Shown here: one piece after another, positions 40,421-50,295 of the stretch | How the letters are laid out: the number at the start of each line of letters is the position of its first letter | Numbering within the stretch: position 1 is the stretch's first letter | Assembly: GCF_014333615.1 (NCBI RefSeq) | Contig: NZ_JACSCY010000004.1 | Location: forward strand, 248,001-312,000 | Length of the DNA: 64,000 nucleotides | Source of the DNA: Hymenobacter citatus | GTDB lineage: Bacteria > Bacteroidota > Bacteroidia > Cytophagales > Hymenobacteraceae | Reading direction: 5' to 3' | The notes under the pieces: generated by a model | Told to the model about the DNA's origin: nothing | Seen by the model: the letters and a program-made list of their open reading frames with translations, nothing else | Database searches by the model: none | Position numbers and translations under genes: made by a program

Positions 40421-41878
40421 ATGCAGCACGTATCGCCTGTACGGGAGCCGCTCGTAACCGGGGGGAAAACGTACCACGACATCACGCAGGACGTGTGCCG
40501 GCAGGTAGAAGCCAAGCCGAATATTCGGTGGATGGCGGCCCTGGCCGTTGCCCTATTCTTCCTTGGCGTATTTCTCTATTCTGTATACCGTACCCTATGG
40601 TATGGTATCGGGGAATGGGGCCTCAATAAAACCGTTGGCTGGGCCTGGGATATCACCAACTTCGTGTGGTGGGTAGGGATTGGCCACGCCGGCACTCTGA
40701 TTTCTGCCGTACTGTTGCTGTTCCGCCAAAAATGGCGTTCGTCCATCAACCGTGCAGCCGAAGCCATGACGATTTTCGCCGTAATCTGCGCGGCTATGTT
40801 CCCAGTATTGCACATGGGCCGCCCATGGCAGGCTTATTGGGTATTTCCGCTACAGAATACGTTTGGTTCGTTATGGGCAAACTTTAACTCACCGCTGCTG
40901 TGGGACGTATTCGCCATCTCAACTTACTTCTCGGTTTCGTTGGTTTTCTGGTACATCGGTCTGATTCCTGACTTTGCTACCATCCGCGACCGAGCTAAGG
41001 GTCCGATTGCTAAAGTAGCATACTCCATGCTGAGCATGAACTGGAAAGGTTCAGCTAAAGCTTGGTCACGTTATGAAACAGTCTCGCTGATTCTGGCAGG
41101 TGTATCGACTCCGCTGGTACTATCGGTACACACCATTGTATCGATGGACTTTGCAACCTCCGTAGTACCGGGCTGGCATACTACGATCTTCCCGCCCTAC
41201 TTCGTAGCTGGAGCTATTTTTTCGGGCTTCGCTATGGTACTGACGTTGATGCTCATTACGCGGGTAGTGTTTAAGTTGGAAGACTACATCACGCTCGAGC
41301 ACATCGCGCTGATGAATAAGATCATGATGATTACGGGCTCTATTGTAGGGGTAGCGTATATCACCGAGTTCTTCATTGCTTGGTACTCACAGGTAGAGTT
41401 CGAACAGTACGCATTTATCAACCGTGCAACGGGTCCTTACTGGTGGGCCTACGCGTCGATGATGACTTGCAACGTAATTACGCCCCAGTTGGTGTGGTTC
41501 CGCAAAGTGCGATACAGCATTCCGATGACGTTCGTACTGTCGATTATTGTAAACATCGGCATGTGGTTCGAGCGTTTTGTAATTATCGTGACCTCCCTGC
41601 ACCGCGACTACCTACCTTCGAGCTGGGCTATGTTCTCTCCCTCGATTATCGACATCGGTATCTATGTAGGTACAATGGGTCTATTCTTCACCCTATTCCT
41701 GCTGTTCGCCAAATTCTTCCCGGTTATCAACATGGCAGAGGTGAAAACAATCCTGAAATATGGTGTAGACAACGGTCCTACCTATACGGGCCACGACCCA
41801 CATCACGCTCCTACGCATCACCACACTACCCCTGGCGTACCGGCTTCCGCTCCCATAACTTATACCAAACATGACTAA
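40421..41878 (+). CDS. actC: Alternative complex III subunit C, NrfD-like quinone-binding membrane protein
   Basis: The 485-residue PsrC/NrfD-type protein has about ten membrane helices (for example [21 protein letters not shown] and [17 protein letters not shown]). ActC binds the quinol and, with ActF, forms the membrane core. Conserved pieces include [23 protein letters not shown] and [36 protein letters not shown] (read in parts). The C-terminus carries a His-rich tail ([16 protein letters not shown]), which could bind metal. Its end overlaps actD by 8 bases, indicating coupled translation. Confidence 0.95.
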   Translation: MQHVSPVREPLVTGGKTYHDITQDVCRQVEAKPNIRWMAALAVALFFLGVFLYSVYRTLWYGIGEWGLNKTVGWAWDITNFVWWVGIGHAGTLISAVLLLFRQKWRSSINRAAEAMTIFAVICAAMFPVLHMGRPWQAYWVFPLQNTFGSLWANFNSPLLWDVFAISTYFSVSLVFWYIGLIPDFATIRDRAKGPIAKVAYSMLSMNWKGSAKAWSRYETVSLILAGVSTPLVLSVHTIVSMDFATSVVPGWHTTIFPPYFVAGAIFSGFAMVLTLMLITRVVFKLEDYITLEHIALMNKIMMITGSIVGVAYITEFFIAWYSQVEFEQYAFINRATGPYWWAYASMMTCNVITPQLVWFRKVRYSIPMTFVLSIIVNIGMWFERFVIIVTSLHRDYLPSSWAMFSPSIIDIGIYVGTMGLFFTLFLLFAKFFPVINMAEVKTILKYGVDNGPTYTGHDPHHAPTHHHTTPGVPASAPITYTKHD

Positions 41879-42398
41879 GCGTTTCGCCCTCGGCGTTTTC
41901 GATGACGAAGACGTACTCCTGCACGCCATTGAGAACGTGCGCGCAGCGGGAGTGAAGATTTACGATGTATTCACGCCTTTCCCTATCCACGGCATTGATG
42001 ACGCCCTGGGTATTGAGCGAAGCCGTCTACCTATTGCCGCCTTCTTCTACGGCTTATGCGGTTTGTCTTTCGCCCTGTGGATGCAGATCTACATGCTAGG
42101 TTTCGACTGGCCCATGATTATCGGTGGCAAGCCGCACATTTCGTTGCCAGCATTCATCCCGGTTTCATTCGAATTGACGGTATTGTTTACTTGCCATGGT
42201 ATGGCCATTACCTTCTTTATCATTACAAGCATGTATCCCAAGCCAAAAGTGCAGGTGATGGATGTGCGTTCGACGGATGATAAATTTGTGATGGCTATCG
42301 AACTGAAGGACGATACAAGCAATCTAGGCCAGTTGACTCAACTGTTGCGTGATAATGGCGCTTCAGAAGTCAACGAAAAAGAAATGACTAAGAACTAA
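41871..42398 (+). CDS. actD: Alternative complex III subunit D (DUF3341)
   Basis: The 175-residue protein has an N-terminal cytoplasmic ferredoxin-like part ([40 protein letters not shown]), two membrane helices (about 55-80 and 100-125) and a C-terminal cytoplasmic domain. It is a structural subunit that packs against ActC and ActF. It overlaps actC by 8 bases and actE by 1 base (TAATG), the typical arrangement for stoichiometric expression. Confidence 0.94.
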   Translation: MTKRFALGVFDDEDVLLHAIENVRAAGVKIYDVFTPFPIHGIDDALGIERSRLPIAAFFYGLCGLSFALWMQIYMLGFDWPMIIGGKPHISLPAFIPVSFELTVLFTCHGMAITFFIITSMYPKPKVQVMDVRSTDDKFVMAIELKDDTSNLGQLTQLLRDNGASEVNEKEMTKN

Positions 42399-43138
42399 TG
42401 GCGCATTCGCTGAAAATAGGTCTGCAAGCGTCGTTGATGGCATTTGGAGCAATCTGTACGACTGCTTGCCACGACGCCAATGACACCGGCATCGAATATG
42501 CGCCGGAGATGTACGAATCTATTCCGTATGAGCCTCTGCGGCAAATCACGGCTAACACAATCAACCCAATGGGTATCAACCAGCGTACACCGCCGGTAGG
42601 TACTGTTCCACTGGGTAAGCTCGACTACTACGATCATATTCCAAAAGATAGTGTTGAGCAGGCTTCGCGTCGTTTGACGAACCCGCTGGCTTACACGCAG
42701 GAAAATTTAGTAGAAGGACAAACCCTTTATGCTCGCAACTGCCAGCATTGCCATGGTGAACAAGGCGATGGGCAAGGTCCAGTTGGCCAGAAGTTCAAAG
42801 GTGTGCCGAACTACTCTGCCGGAGCTTATAAGACAATGAACGATGGTCATATTTACCACGTCATTGAATGGGGCAAGGGTCGCATGATGCCACATGGTTC
42901 GCAGGTTAATCCAGAAGAACGGTGGAAAATTGCTATGTACGTTCGGGCGCTGCAACTAGGTGAAGGACCTGATGGCCTAGCCAAAATGGTGAAGGCAGGA
43001 CCAAAGAGTTCCGCTGCAGATTCAACCGAAACTTCTGATTCATCTAATCAGTCTGCGGTAGGAGAAGCACAAGCTGGAACTGGTTCGGCTACTCCCGGAC
43101 AGGGTAATACAAAAGCAACTAACGGAACGGCGAACTAA
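42398..43138 (+). CDS. actE: Alternative complex III subunit E, monohaem cytochrome c lipoprotein
   Basis: The 246-residue protein has a lipobox TTAC (C24) followed by a cytochrome c domain with CQHCHGEQGDGQGPVG and a distal methionine in GRMMPHGSQV. ActE receives electrons from ActA in characterised complexes. The last 50 residues are Ser/Thr/Gly/Asn-rich and probably disordered. It overlaps actD by one base. Confidence 0.94.
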   Translation: MAHSLKIGLQASLMAFGAICTTACHDANDTGIEYAPEMYESIPYEPLRQITANTINPMGINQRTPPVGTVPLGKLDYYDHIPKDSVEQASRRLTNPLAYTQENLVEGQTLYARNCQHCHGEQGDGQGPVGQKFKGVPNYSAGAYKTMNDGHIYHVIEWGKGRMMPHGSQVNPEERWKIAMYVRALQLGEGPDGLAKMVKAGPKSSAADSTETSDSSNQSAVGEAQAGTGSATPGQGNTKATNGTAN

Positions 43139-43144
43139 GGAACT

Positions 43145-44449
43145 ATGGCAACACTGACGCACCACGAAAGCGCCACGGCTGAACACCTGGTACTTTCGTC
43201 TGAAACCCGTAAAAAGTTTATTTGGCTAATTCTGGCCGGCGTTGTTTTATTTGTCATTGGCGTAGCTATGGCCCTTTTGGGGGTAGGCGCTGAGCACGCT
43301 GCTGGACACGAGGCTGCTGGTCATGCTGGGGCTCACCATGGTAGCCCACTGTGGATTAAGCGCATCATCGTGAGCGTGTGGCACAGCAACATTTTCTTTC
43401 TTGGCTTATCGGTTGTAGGTACTGTTTGGGTCGCAATCAATACGGTTGCCTACGCTGGTTGGTCAGCTGCAATTCGGCGTGTGCCAGAAGCAACTAGCGC
43501 TTGGATTCTACCCGGCGGTGTCATTCTGGTTATTGTGTTCCTGTTGAACCTATGGCACAGTGACATCTTCCACTGGACAACACCAGGGATTATGACGCCC
43601 GGAAGTGAGAATTACGACGCTATCATCGCTGGTAAGAGTGGTTTCCTTAGCGTACCTTTTTACCTGATTCGCACTGTATCTTACCTCGTAATTTGGTGGG
43701 TATTCACGGAGCGCCTACGTAAACTGTCACTAGAAGAAGACTTGAATGGTGGTACGTATTACTTCCATCAAAGCATCAAAACAGCTGCACTGTTTCTCGT
43801 ACTGTTCGCCGTTACAGAATCGATGTCGGCCTGGGATTGGGTAATGTCAATAGACACGCACTGGTACAGCACGATGTTCGGCTGGTATGTCTTCGCTAGC
43901 TGGTGGGTATCGGGCATTGCTGCCATTACGCTTTGCACCATCTTCCTGAAGCAAGCGGGTTACTTACGATTTGTTAATTCCAGCCACTTGCACGATCTAG
44001 GCAAGTTTATGTTTGGTTTCAGCATCTTCTGGACCTACGTGTGGTTCTCACAGTTCATGCTGATTTGGTATGCTAACATTCCTGAAGAGTCAGTATACTT
44101 CAACCAACGTCTTGGCGGTTTTGATAATGCCTATACTGGGCTGTTCTTCTTCAACCTAGTTATCAACTTTGCATTCCCTTTCTTGGTGTTGATGACCCGC
44201 GATGCCAAGCGCCAAATGATCATGCTGAAGATTGTAAGCATTGCCATTCTGGTAGGCCACTGGTTTGACTTTTATTTAATGATCATGCCTGCAACTATGC
44301 GGGGAAATAATGGGTTTATCATTGAAATAGGCACTGCGTTGGTATTCTTAGGTAGCTTTTTGTTGCTACTCACGAAGCGCTTATCACAGGCTTCTTTGGT
44401 TCCCGTCAATCATCCTTTCCTCGACGAGAGCATCCATCACACGACTTAA
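43145..44449 (+). CDS. actF: Alternative complex III subunit F, NrfD-like membrane protein
   Basis: The 434-residue protein has about ten membrane helices and is the second NrfD-type subunit, related to ActC. Visible blocks include WDWVMSIDTHWYSTMFGWYVFASWW, which is characteristic of ActF, and FWTYVWFSQFMLIWYANIPEE. The N-terminal loop after the first helix is His-rich (EHAAGHEAAGHAGAHHG). It ends the act part of the cluster. No separate actG was found. The 93-base gap to coxB has an imperfect inverted repeat. Confidence 0.94.
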   Translation: MATLTHHESATAEHLVLSSETRKKFIWLILAGVVLFVIGVAMALLGVGAEHAAGHEAAGHAGAHHGSPLWIKRIIVSVWHSNIFFLGLSVVGTVWVAINTVAYAGWSAAIRRVPEATSAWILPGGVILVIVFLLNLWHSDIFHWTTPGIMTPGSENYDAIIAGKSGFLSVPFYLIRTVSYLVIWWVFTERLRKLSLEEDLNGGTYYFHQSIKTAALFLVLFAVTESMSAWDWVMSIDTHWYSTMFGWYVFASWWVSGIAAITLCTIFLKQAGYLRFVNSSHLHDLGKFMFGFSIFWTYVWFSQFMLIWYANIPEESVYFNQRLGGFDNAYTGLFFFNLVINFAFPFLVLMTRDAKRQMIMLKIVSIAILVGHWFDFYLMIMPATMRGNNGFIIEIGTALVFLGSFLLLLTKRLSQASLVPVNHPFLDESIHHTT

Positions 44450-44458
44450 ATTTTAGAC

Positions 44459-44518
44459 GCTGGAAATTGAAAGCTGACAGGTAGAAGTTTGTTCTTTCTT
44501 CGCTTTTCGATTTCCAGC
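44459..44518. repeat. Imperfect inverted repeat between actF and coxB
   Basis: GCTGGAAATTGAAAGC (44459-44474) is mirrored by GCTTTTCGATTTCCAGC (44502-44518) with small differences. It is followed by CTGCTAGCTTCTAAC. It marks the boundary between the act and cox parts of the cluster and may modulate read-through. Confidence 0.55.
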
Positions 44519-44542
44519 TGCTAGCTTCTAACTTCTTCACAA

Positions 44543-45631
44543 ATGATTGCTCTTGGTATTCTGCTGGTTCTGGTGTTGCTGCTGGTCGTGTTTGGCCTGC
44601 TGTTTCGCCTCCAGATTCTGACGTCCATTTTCTCAGGTAGCTCTAACCGTGAAATCGGTACCAGCAACCGTGTAAATGCGGTTTTATTCCTGGTTTTTCT
44701 AGTTGTTGGCGGTGCGGCTTTCGCATGGTCGTTCGCAGACAGCTTTGATGCCATGAATCCTCCTATCGCTTCCGTACACGGCCATGCGTTGGAGAAGATG
44801 TTCTGGACCACCATGGTTATTCTGGGTATCGCTTTTGTATTGACCCAGGTACTTTTGTTTGGGTACTCCTATAAATACCAGCATCGTGAGGGTCGTCGTG
44901 CGTTTTTCTTTGCGCACAACAATAAAATCGAAATCATCTGGACGTTGATTCCTGCTGTTGTCATGGCAGCTTTGGTTTTCGCTGGTTGGAAGGAATGGAC
45001 GCGTATTACTGGTCCTGCTCCTAAGGATTCGGTAGTTATCGAAGTAATGGGCAAGCAGTTTGGCTGGTTGGCTCGCTACCCCGGTCGTGACCAGAAGCTT
45101 GGAGTAGTGAATTATCGTCTGATTGATGCTTCTAATGATTTTGGTCTTGACTTGAGCGACCAGAGTTCTTTGGATGACATCACCTTCTCCTCGGGTGCTT
45201 TGCATATTCCTAAAGGCCACCCTATTATGTTCAAGATTCGTTCGCGCGATGTCCTGCATGCTGTGTACATGCCTCACTTCCGGGTGCAGATGTACGCCGT
45301 ACCTGGTATGCCTACTAAGTTTTGGTTCACGCCTACCCTGACGACTGAGGAAATGCGTGCTAAGACTGGTAACCCTAAATTCACTTATGAATTGGCTTGC
45401 AACCAAATATGCGGTCGGGGCCACTTTGCCATGCGAATGGAAGTGATTGTGGAGGAACCAGAAGATTACATTGCTTGGTTGTCGCAACAGAAATCCTTCT
45501 CGTCGCAGAATCCTGAAATTCTGGCTAACTTGAAGAAAAAAGCACAGGGTCAGAAAACGATTGGAGCAACTGCTCCAGTAGGTCCGGCTGCTACAGCCGC
45601 TGTACAATCGGCTACTCCAGCTTCGTTGTAA
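44543..45631 (+). CDS. coxB: Cytochrome c oxidase subunit II
   Basis: The 362-residue subunit carries the CuA electron-entry site. It has four hydrophobic segments at the N-terminus (about 2-24, 46-64, 88-112 and 135-155), two more than the classical form. A cupredoxin domain follows, with the ligands H in RSRDVLHAVYMPHF and C, C, H and M in ELACNQICGRGHFAMRM. The C-terminus is Ala/Thr-rich. CuA is preserved, so this is a cytochrome c rather than a quinol oxidase, which fits the upstream ActA/ActE electron donors. Confidence 0.95.
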   Translation: MIALGILLVLVLLLVVFGLLFRLQILTSIFSGSSNREIGTSNRVNAVLFLVFLVVGGAAFAWSFADSFDAMNPPIASVHGHALEKMFWTTMVILGIAFVLTQVLLFGYSYKYQHREGRRAFFFAHNNKIEIIWTLIPAVVMAALVFAGWKEWTRITGPAPKDSVVIEVMGKQFGWLARYPGRDQKLGVVNYRLIDASNDFGLDLSDQSSLDDITFSSGALHIPKGHPIMFKIRSRDVLHAVYMPHFRVQMYAVPGMPTKFWFTPTLTTEEMRAKTGNPKFTYELACNQICGRGHFAMRMEVIVEEPEDYIAWLSQQKSFSSQNPEILANLKKKAQGQKTIGATAPVGPAATAAVQSATPASL

Positions 45632-45655
45632 TTACATTTTAACGCACGCTTCTCT

Positions 45656-47518
45656 ATGGCTGCTAATATTCCTACTAACGCACAGGCGCAGGGTGGTATT
45701 GGTGTATCGGTTCCGCATACCGAGCACGAAGATCATCTGCACCATGATGAGCACCACGAGCAAAGCTTTATTTCGAAGTACGTCTTTAGTACGGACCATA
45801 AAGTAATTGCCAAGCAGTTCCTCATCACAGGTATTTTCTGGGCCATTCTAGGCGGCACATTGTCTAGCTTGTTCCGTTTGCAACTCGGCTGGCCTGAGGC
45901 AACTCTGGAATGGCTGACACCAGTATTAGGTAAATGGGTAGAGGCTGGTAAGCTGAACCCCGAGTTTTACCTCGCTTTAGTGACGATGCACGGTACCATC
46001 ATGGTATTCTTCGTGCTGACAGCAGGTTTGAGCGGTACTTTCTCAAACTTCCTGATTCCGTTGCAGATTGGCGCTCGTGACATGGCTTCGGGCTTTATGA
46101 ACATGCTGTCCTACTGGTTCTTCTTTATTTCCAGTGTGATTATGTTCTCGTCGCTGTTTATTGAGACGGGTCCAGCTGCTGCTGGATGGACAATCTATCC
46201 TCCGCTGAGCGCTCTGCCGCAGGCTATTCCTGGTTCAGGTGCTGGTATGACTCTTTGGTTGGTGTCGATGGCTCTGTTCATTGTCTCGCAGCTGCTTGGT
46301 GGTGTTAACTATATCACGACTATCATCAACCTGCGTACCCGCGGTATGTCGATGTCGAAGCTGCCACTCACTATTTGGTCGTTTTTCTTGACGGCCGTAC
46401 TGGGTCTGTTGGCTTTCCCCGTACTTTTCTCGGCAGCATTGCTCCTGATCTTTGACCGTTCGTTCGGTACAAGCTTCTTCTTGTCAGACATTTATATTGC
46501 TGGTCAGGCTCTACCGAACACAGGCGGTAGCCCCATTCTGTTCCAGCACTTGTTCTGGTTCTTGGGTCACCCTGAGGTATACATCGTGATTATGCCGGCC
46601 ATGGGTATGGTATCGGAAATCATGGCCACCAACGCTCGTAAGCCCATCTTCGGCTACCGTGCTATGATTGGTTCGCTTCTCGGTATCTCATTACTTTCCT
46701 TCGTTGTATGGGCTCACCACATGTTCGTGACAGGTATGAACCCTTTCTTGGGTTCAGTCTTCATGTTCTTGACGCTCATTATTGCGGTGCCTTCAGCTGT
46801 GAAAACGTTTAACTGGCTGGCTACCCTGTGGCGTGGTAATATCCGATTCACTACGGCCATGCTATTCTCGATTGGCTTTGTATCCTTGTTCGTTTCGGGT
46901 GGTCTGACGGGTATCATACTAGGTAACGCTGCGCTGGATATTCAGATGCACAATACCTACTTCGTAGTAGCTCACTTCCACTTGGTAATGGGTAGCTCGG
47001 CATTCTTCGGCTTGTTTGCTGGTGTGTATCACTGGTTCCCGAAAATGTTCGGCCGCATGATGGACGAGAAGCTTGGCTATATCCACTTCTGGTTGACTTT
47101 CCTCGGTGTGTATTTGGTTTTCTTACCCATGCACTATGTAGGTATTGCCGGTTTCCCCCGCCGTTATTACTCGTGGACTGGCTTCGATACATTCAGCCAG
47201 TTCGCTGACCTGAACAAGTTCATCTCGGTGGCTGCCATCCTGGCTTTCTTCGCGCAATTTGTTTTCATCTTCAACTTCTTCTACAGCATCTTCCGCGGCC
47301 GTCGGGCTACGGAGAATCCTTGGCAGTCGAACACGTTGGAGTGGACTACGCCAGTTGTTCCTGGTCACGGTAACTGGCCTGGTGCCATCCCTGCTGTGTA
47401 CCGTTGGCCTTACGACTACAGTAAGCCTGGTGCTGAGACGGATTTCATTCCGCAGAACGTACCCTTCTCGCAAACGCAGTCGTCGAATATGCCTTACGAG
47501 CGAGAAATGGCTGACTAG
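45656..47518 (+). CDS. coxA: Cytochrome c oxidase subunit I
   Basis: The 620-residue catalytic subunit has twelve membrane helices and reduces oxygen at a haem a3-CuB site while pumping protons. Haem and copper ligands are visible: H in TMHGTIMVFF, HPEVY in FLGHPEVYIVIMP (the Tyr cross-linked to His), the HH pair in WAHHMFVTGM, and H residues in VVAHFHLVMG. The N-terminus is His-rich (HTEHEDHLHHDEHHEQ) and may bind metal. It follows coxB after 24 bases and ends before a hairpin at 47541-47570. Confidence 0.97.
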   Translation: MAANIPTNAQAQGGIGVSVPHTEHEDHLHHDEHHEQSFISKYVFSTDHKVIAKQFLITGIFWAILGGTLSSLFRLQLGWPEATLEWLTPVLGKWVEAGKLNPEFYLALVTMHGTIMVFFVLTAGLSGTFSNFLIPLQIGARDMASGFMNMLSYWFFFISSVIMFSSLFIETGPAAAGWTIYPPLSALPQAIPGSGAGMTLWLVSMALFIVSQLLGGVNYITTIINLRTRGMSMSKLPLTIWSFFLTAVLGLLAFPVLFSAALLLIFDRSFGTSFFLSDIYIAGQALPNTGGSPILFQHLFWFLGHPEVYIVIMPAMGMVSEIMATNARKPIFGYRAMIGSLLGISLLSFVVWAHHMFVTGMNPFLGSVFMFLTLIIAVPSAVKTFNWLATLWRGNIRFTTAMLFSIGFVSLFVSGGLTGIILGNAALDIQMHNTYFVVAHFHLVMGSSAFFGLFAGVYHWFPKMFGRMMDEKLGYIHFWLTFLGVYLVFLPMHYVGIAGFPRRYYSWTGFDTFSQFADLNKFISVAAILAFFAQFVFIFNFFYSIFRGRRATENPWQSNTLEWTTPVVPGHGNWPGAIPAVYRWPYDYSKPGAETDFIPQNVPFSQTQSSNMPYEREMAD

Positions 47519-47540
47519 ATTTTGCCTGAGTGTTTTTTCA

Positions 47541-47570
47541 AACGGGCCGCTGTATTTACGGCGGCCCGTT
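47541..47570 (+). terminator. Hairpin after coxA
   Basis: AACGGGCCGC (47541-47550) pairs perfectly with GCGGCCCGTT (47561-47570), loop of 10 bases, followed by GCTATTTATT. The weak T-run suggests partial termination before ctaA. Confidence 0.6.
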
Positions 47571-47678
47571 GCTATTTATTCGGATGAAGAACATGCCCAA
47601 ATAAATTTGGCATTTAATCAATTTTTTGGAGCAACACGCTAGTGAACTTTGTTTCACTAAGAAGAAGATTTATCAGCT

Positions 47679-48767
47679 ATGCGCGCACCTGCTTTCGTCC
47701 GCCGGTTTCGGTTTTTCGGTGTACTCACTGTTGTATCAGTTTACTTATTGATTTTAGTAGGAGGTATTGTGCGTAGCACAGGCTCTGGTATGGGTTGCCC
47801 AGACTGGCCGAAATGCTTTGGAACGTGGGTGCCGCCTATCAATATCAGTCAGCTTCCGGCTGATTACAAGGAAGTATATACAGCGCAACGCGTGGCTAAA
47901 AACAAGCGATTGGCGACAACGCTTGAGCGTTTCGGTTTTAGGCAGGTAGCAAGCAATATTTTTGCTCACCCAACGCAGTACATAGAAACTGATTTCAATC
48001 CGGTAAAAACCTGGATCGAATATGTAAACCGCCTGGTAGGGGCCTTGATTGGTGTATTTGTCTTCCTGACGGCTGTATTAGCGTGGCCCTACTGGCGCCG
48101 CGACCGAACAGTGTTCTGGCTGGCCTTTTCAGCCTTCATCCTAACAGGAGTACAAGGTTGGTTAGGTTCATTGGTTGTTTCTACCAATTTGCTGCCCATC
48201 ATGATAACCATTCATATGGGATTGGCGCTACTTATTGTAGCCATACTGATTTACGCGGTAGAGCGCTCACAACGGGAGACGGTAGAGGTCGAAAGAAGTA
48301 GTGAAGCACCCATAGCTGCTGGAATGTCGGGCTGGCTATGGCTACTTGTGTTGCTGACGTTCGCACAGATAGTGTTAGGTACCCAGGTACGTGAACAGGT
48401 TGATTTAGTAGCTACTGCAAACGGCTACCTACAGCGACAAACTTGGATTGACCAGCTAGGAAGCGTTTTCCCGGTACACCGTACGTTTTCAGCGGTGCTG
48501 TTACTGCTGAATGCTTATGTGGTGTATCAGTTGTATAGGCAGCCTAATAGGCGCTTGCAGCGCTTAGCAACTGTAGTAATAGGTGTAATCGTAGTAGAGA
48601 TTCTAGCTGGGATTACGTTAGCTTATTTTAGTCTGCCAGCAGCGGTTCAGCCAGTGCACCTTTTGCTAGGGACTTTGTTGTTTGGGGCGCAGTTCGTCTT
48701 ATTGTTGGCCTATCGGCACACTCGGAAAACAGTAGGGCAGGCGGCGTTTCCGCGGGTTGTTGCGTAA
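47679..48767 (+). CDS. ctaA: Haem A synthase (COX15/CtaA)
   Basis: The 362-residue membrane protein has about eight helices. It oxidises the C8 methyl group of haem O to a formyl group to make haem A for coxA. The N-terminal signature is VGGIVRSTGSGMGCPDWPKCFGTW, with haem-ligand histidines in the helices after MITIHMGLAL and in FPVHRTFSAVLLL and QPVHLLLGTLL. The first loop is longer than in Bacillus CtaA. It precedes ctaB by 56 bases. Confidence 0.95.
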   Translation: MRAPAFVRRFRFFGVLTVVSVYLLILVGGIVRSTGSGMGCPDWPKCFGTWVPPINISQLPADYKEVYTAQRVAKNKRLATTLERFGFRQVASNIFAHPTQYIETDFNPVKTWIEYVNRLVGALIGVFVFLTAVLAWPYWRRDRTVFWLAFSAFILTGVQGWLGSLVVSTNLLPIMITIHMGLALLIVAILIYAVERSQRETVEVERSSEAPIAAGMSGWLWLLVLLTFAQIVLGTQVREQVDLVATANGYLQRQTWIDQLGSVFPVHRTFSAVLLLLNAYVVYQLYRQPNRRLQRLATVVIGVIVVEILAGITLAYFSLPAAVQPVHLLLGTLLFGAQFVLLLAYRHTRKTVGQAAFPRVVA

Positions 48768-48823
48768 CTTTGCGCCCCGCATTTGGCCGAGTCTAAGGGC
48801 CAATTATCAGTTTAATCTCTCGG

Positions 48824-49675
48824 ATGTCTAAAGCCAGAGCGTTTTTTCAGCTACTCAAGTTTCGTCTGGCTCTCACGGTAGCCTTTTCCAGTGCCATTGG
48901 CTACCTATTAGGGGCTCGTGAGCTTGATTTGAGTAGGGCACTGCTGGTACTGGTGGGTGGCTTATTGGTAACGGGCTCAGCTAATACCATCAATCAAATT
49001 TTTGAGAAGGATCTTGATAAGCTAATGAAGCGCACCGCTAAGCGCCCTATTCCTACAGGGGTAGTGAGCGTGACGGAAGGTTGGACATTTGTTTTTGTAA
49101 CGGGTATCCTAGGTCTCGGAATCCTAGCATACTTCTTCAATCCACTAACAGCAGCGTTGTCATTGCTTTCGCTGATTTTGTACGGGTTCATCTATACGCC
49201 GCTTAAAACAATTTCACCCGTGTGCGTGGCCGTTGGCGCTATTCCGGGTGGGATGCCGCCTATGATTGGTTGGGTGGCTGCTACCGGCGTGTTAGGGGTA
49301 GAGGCTTGGATTCTGTTCGGCATTCAGTTTATGTGGCAGTTCCCGCACTTCTGGGCTATTGCCTGGGTGCTGGACGATGATTACAAGAAAGCTGGTTTCA
49401 AAATGCTGCCTACCCCAGGTGGTAAAGACCTGCGCACAGCCATCCAGATCATGACCTACACGCTGGTGCTGATTCCGCTGAGCCTGTTACCAACTGTTTT
49501 CCATATGACGGGCACTACATATGGAATAATTGCTGTGGTATGTGGAGTTTTATTCCTGGGGCAAACGTTCTATCTCATGCGTACCTGTTCCAAGAAAGCG
49601 GCGATGAGCATCATGTTTGGCTCGTTTCTCTACCTGCCTATTGTTCAGATTGCGTTGGTATTCGATAAACTGTAA
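48824..49675 (+). CDS. ctaB: Protohaem IX farnesyltransferase (haem O synthase)
   Basis: The 283-residue UbiA-type prenyltransferase adds a farnesyl group to haem B. The aspartate-rich motif is NTINQIFEKDLDKLMKRTAKRPIPTG. The second conserved region is LKTISPVCVAVGAIPGGMPPMIGWVA. Eight or nine helices are visible. It provides haem O to CtaA, encoded just upstream. Confidence 0.96.
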   Translation: MSKARAFFQLLKFRLALTVAFSSAIGYLLGARELDLSRALLVLVGGLLVTGSANTINQIFEKDLDKLMKRTAKRPIPTGVVSVTEGWTFVFVTGILGLGILAYFFNPLTAALSLLSLILYGFIYTPLKTISPVCVAVGAIPGGMPPMIGWVAATGVLGVEAWILFGIQFMWQFPHFWAIAWVLDDDYKKAGFKMLPTPGGKDLRTAIQIMTYTLVLIPLSLLPTVFHMTGTTYGIIAVVCGVLFLGQTFYLMRTCSKKAAMSIMFGSFLYLPIVQIALVFDKL

Positions 49676-49686
49676 CCTACCCGAGT

Positions 49687-50274
49687 ATGCATACCTCTGA
49701 AGTTTTAACCGCCAAAGAACCCGGTACCGGCCAACACCCGTACCGCTTGCAACTGATTCTGCTGATGATCAGCAGTTCGATGATTTTTGCTGCTTACACC
49801 AGCGCCTATATTGTGCGGCGCGATGAAGGCAACTGGCTGGAGTTTGCCCTACCCATAGCGCTAGCCATCAACAGTGCTATCATTCTACTAAGCTCTGGTA
49901 CCATGCAGTGGGCCTATCTGGCTGCCCGACGCAACAGTATTAAACAAGTACGCATTGCGTTGATTCTAACCTTTATCTTAGGGTTAGCCTTTCTGGTGGG
50001 GCAGTGGAATGTATGGGGTGATTTAGTAGCCAGCCGAATTTTCTTCGGTGGTACCGACGCCAATCCTTCGGGTTCGTTCGTATACGTGCTCATGGGCGTG
50101 CACGCCTTCCACCTCGTTACAGGCCTGATTTTTCTGTGGATTGTGCTCCGCAAAAGCTTGCGCTATGAAGTACATTCCAAGCAAATGCTCTCGATAGGCA
50201 ATGCGACTATCTACTGGCACTTCCTCGGTGGGCTTTGGTTGTACCTGTATTTGTTCCTACTTTTGAACCACTAG
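49687..50274 (+). CDS. Cytochrome c oxidase subunit III-like protein (short)
   Basis: The 195-residue protein has five membrane helices and matches the C-terminal five helices of classical subunit III: GVHAFHLVTGLIFLWIV and IYWHFLGGLWLYLYLFLLL. It lies 11 bases after ctaB and just before a second, longer subunit III gene. The two may be a duplicated pair with separate roles. Both keep the conserved His and aromatic residues of the family. Confidence 0.92.
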   Translation: MHTSEVLTAKEPGTGQHPYRLQLILLMISSSMIFAAYTSAYIVRRDEGNWLEFALPIALAINSAIILLSSGTMQWAYLAARRNSIKQVRIALILTFILGLAFLVGQWNVWGDLVASRIFFGGTDANPSGSFVYVLMGVHAFHLVTGLIFLWIVLRKSLRYEVHSKQMLSIGNATIYWHFLGGLWLYLYLFLLLNH

Positions 50275-50295
50275 TATTGTCTTACCCCGCATAGT

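Noticed and set aside
44699..45607. 302-residue minus-strand open frame
   Set aside because: It is antisense to coxB, which has an intact CuA site. The composition is atypical and there is no start context.
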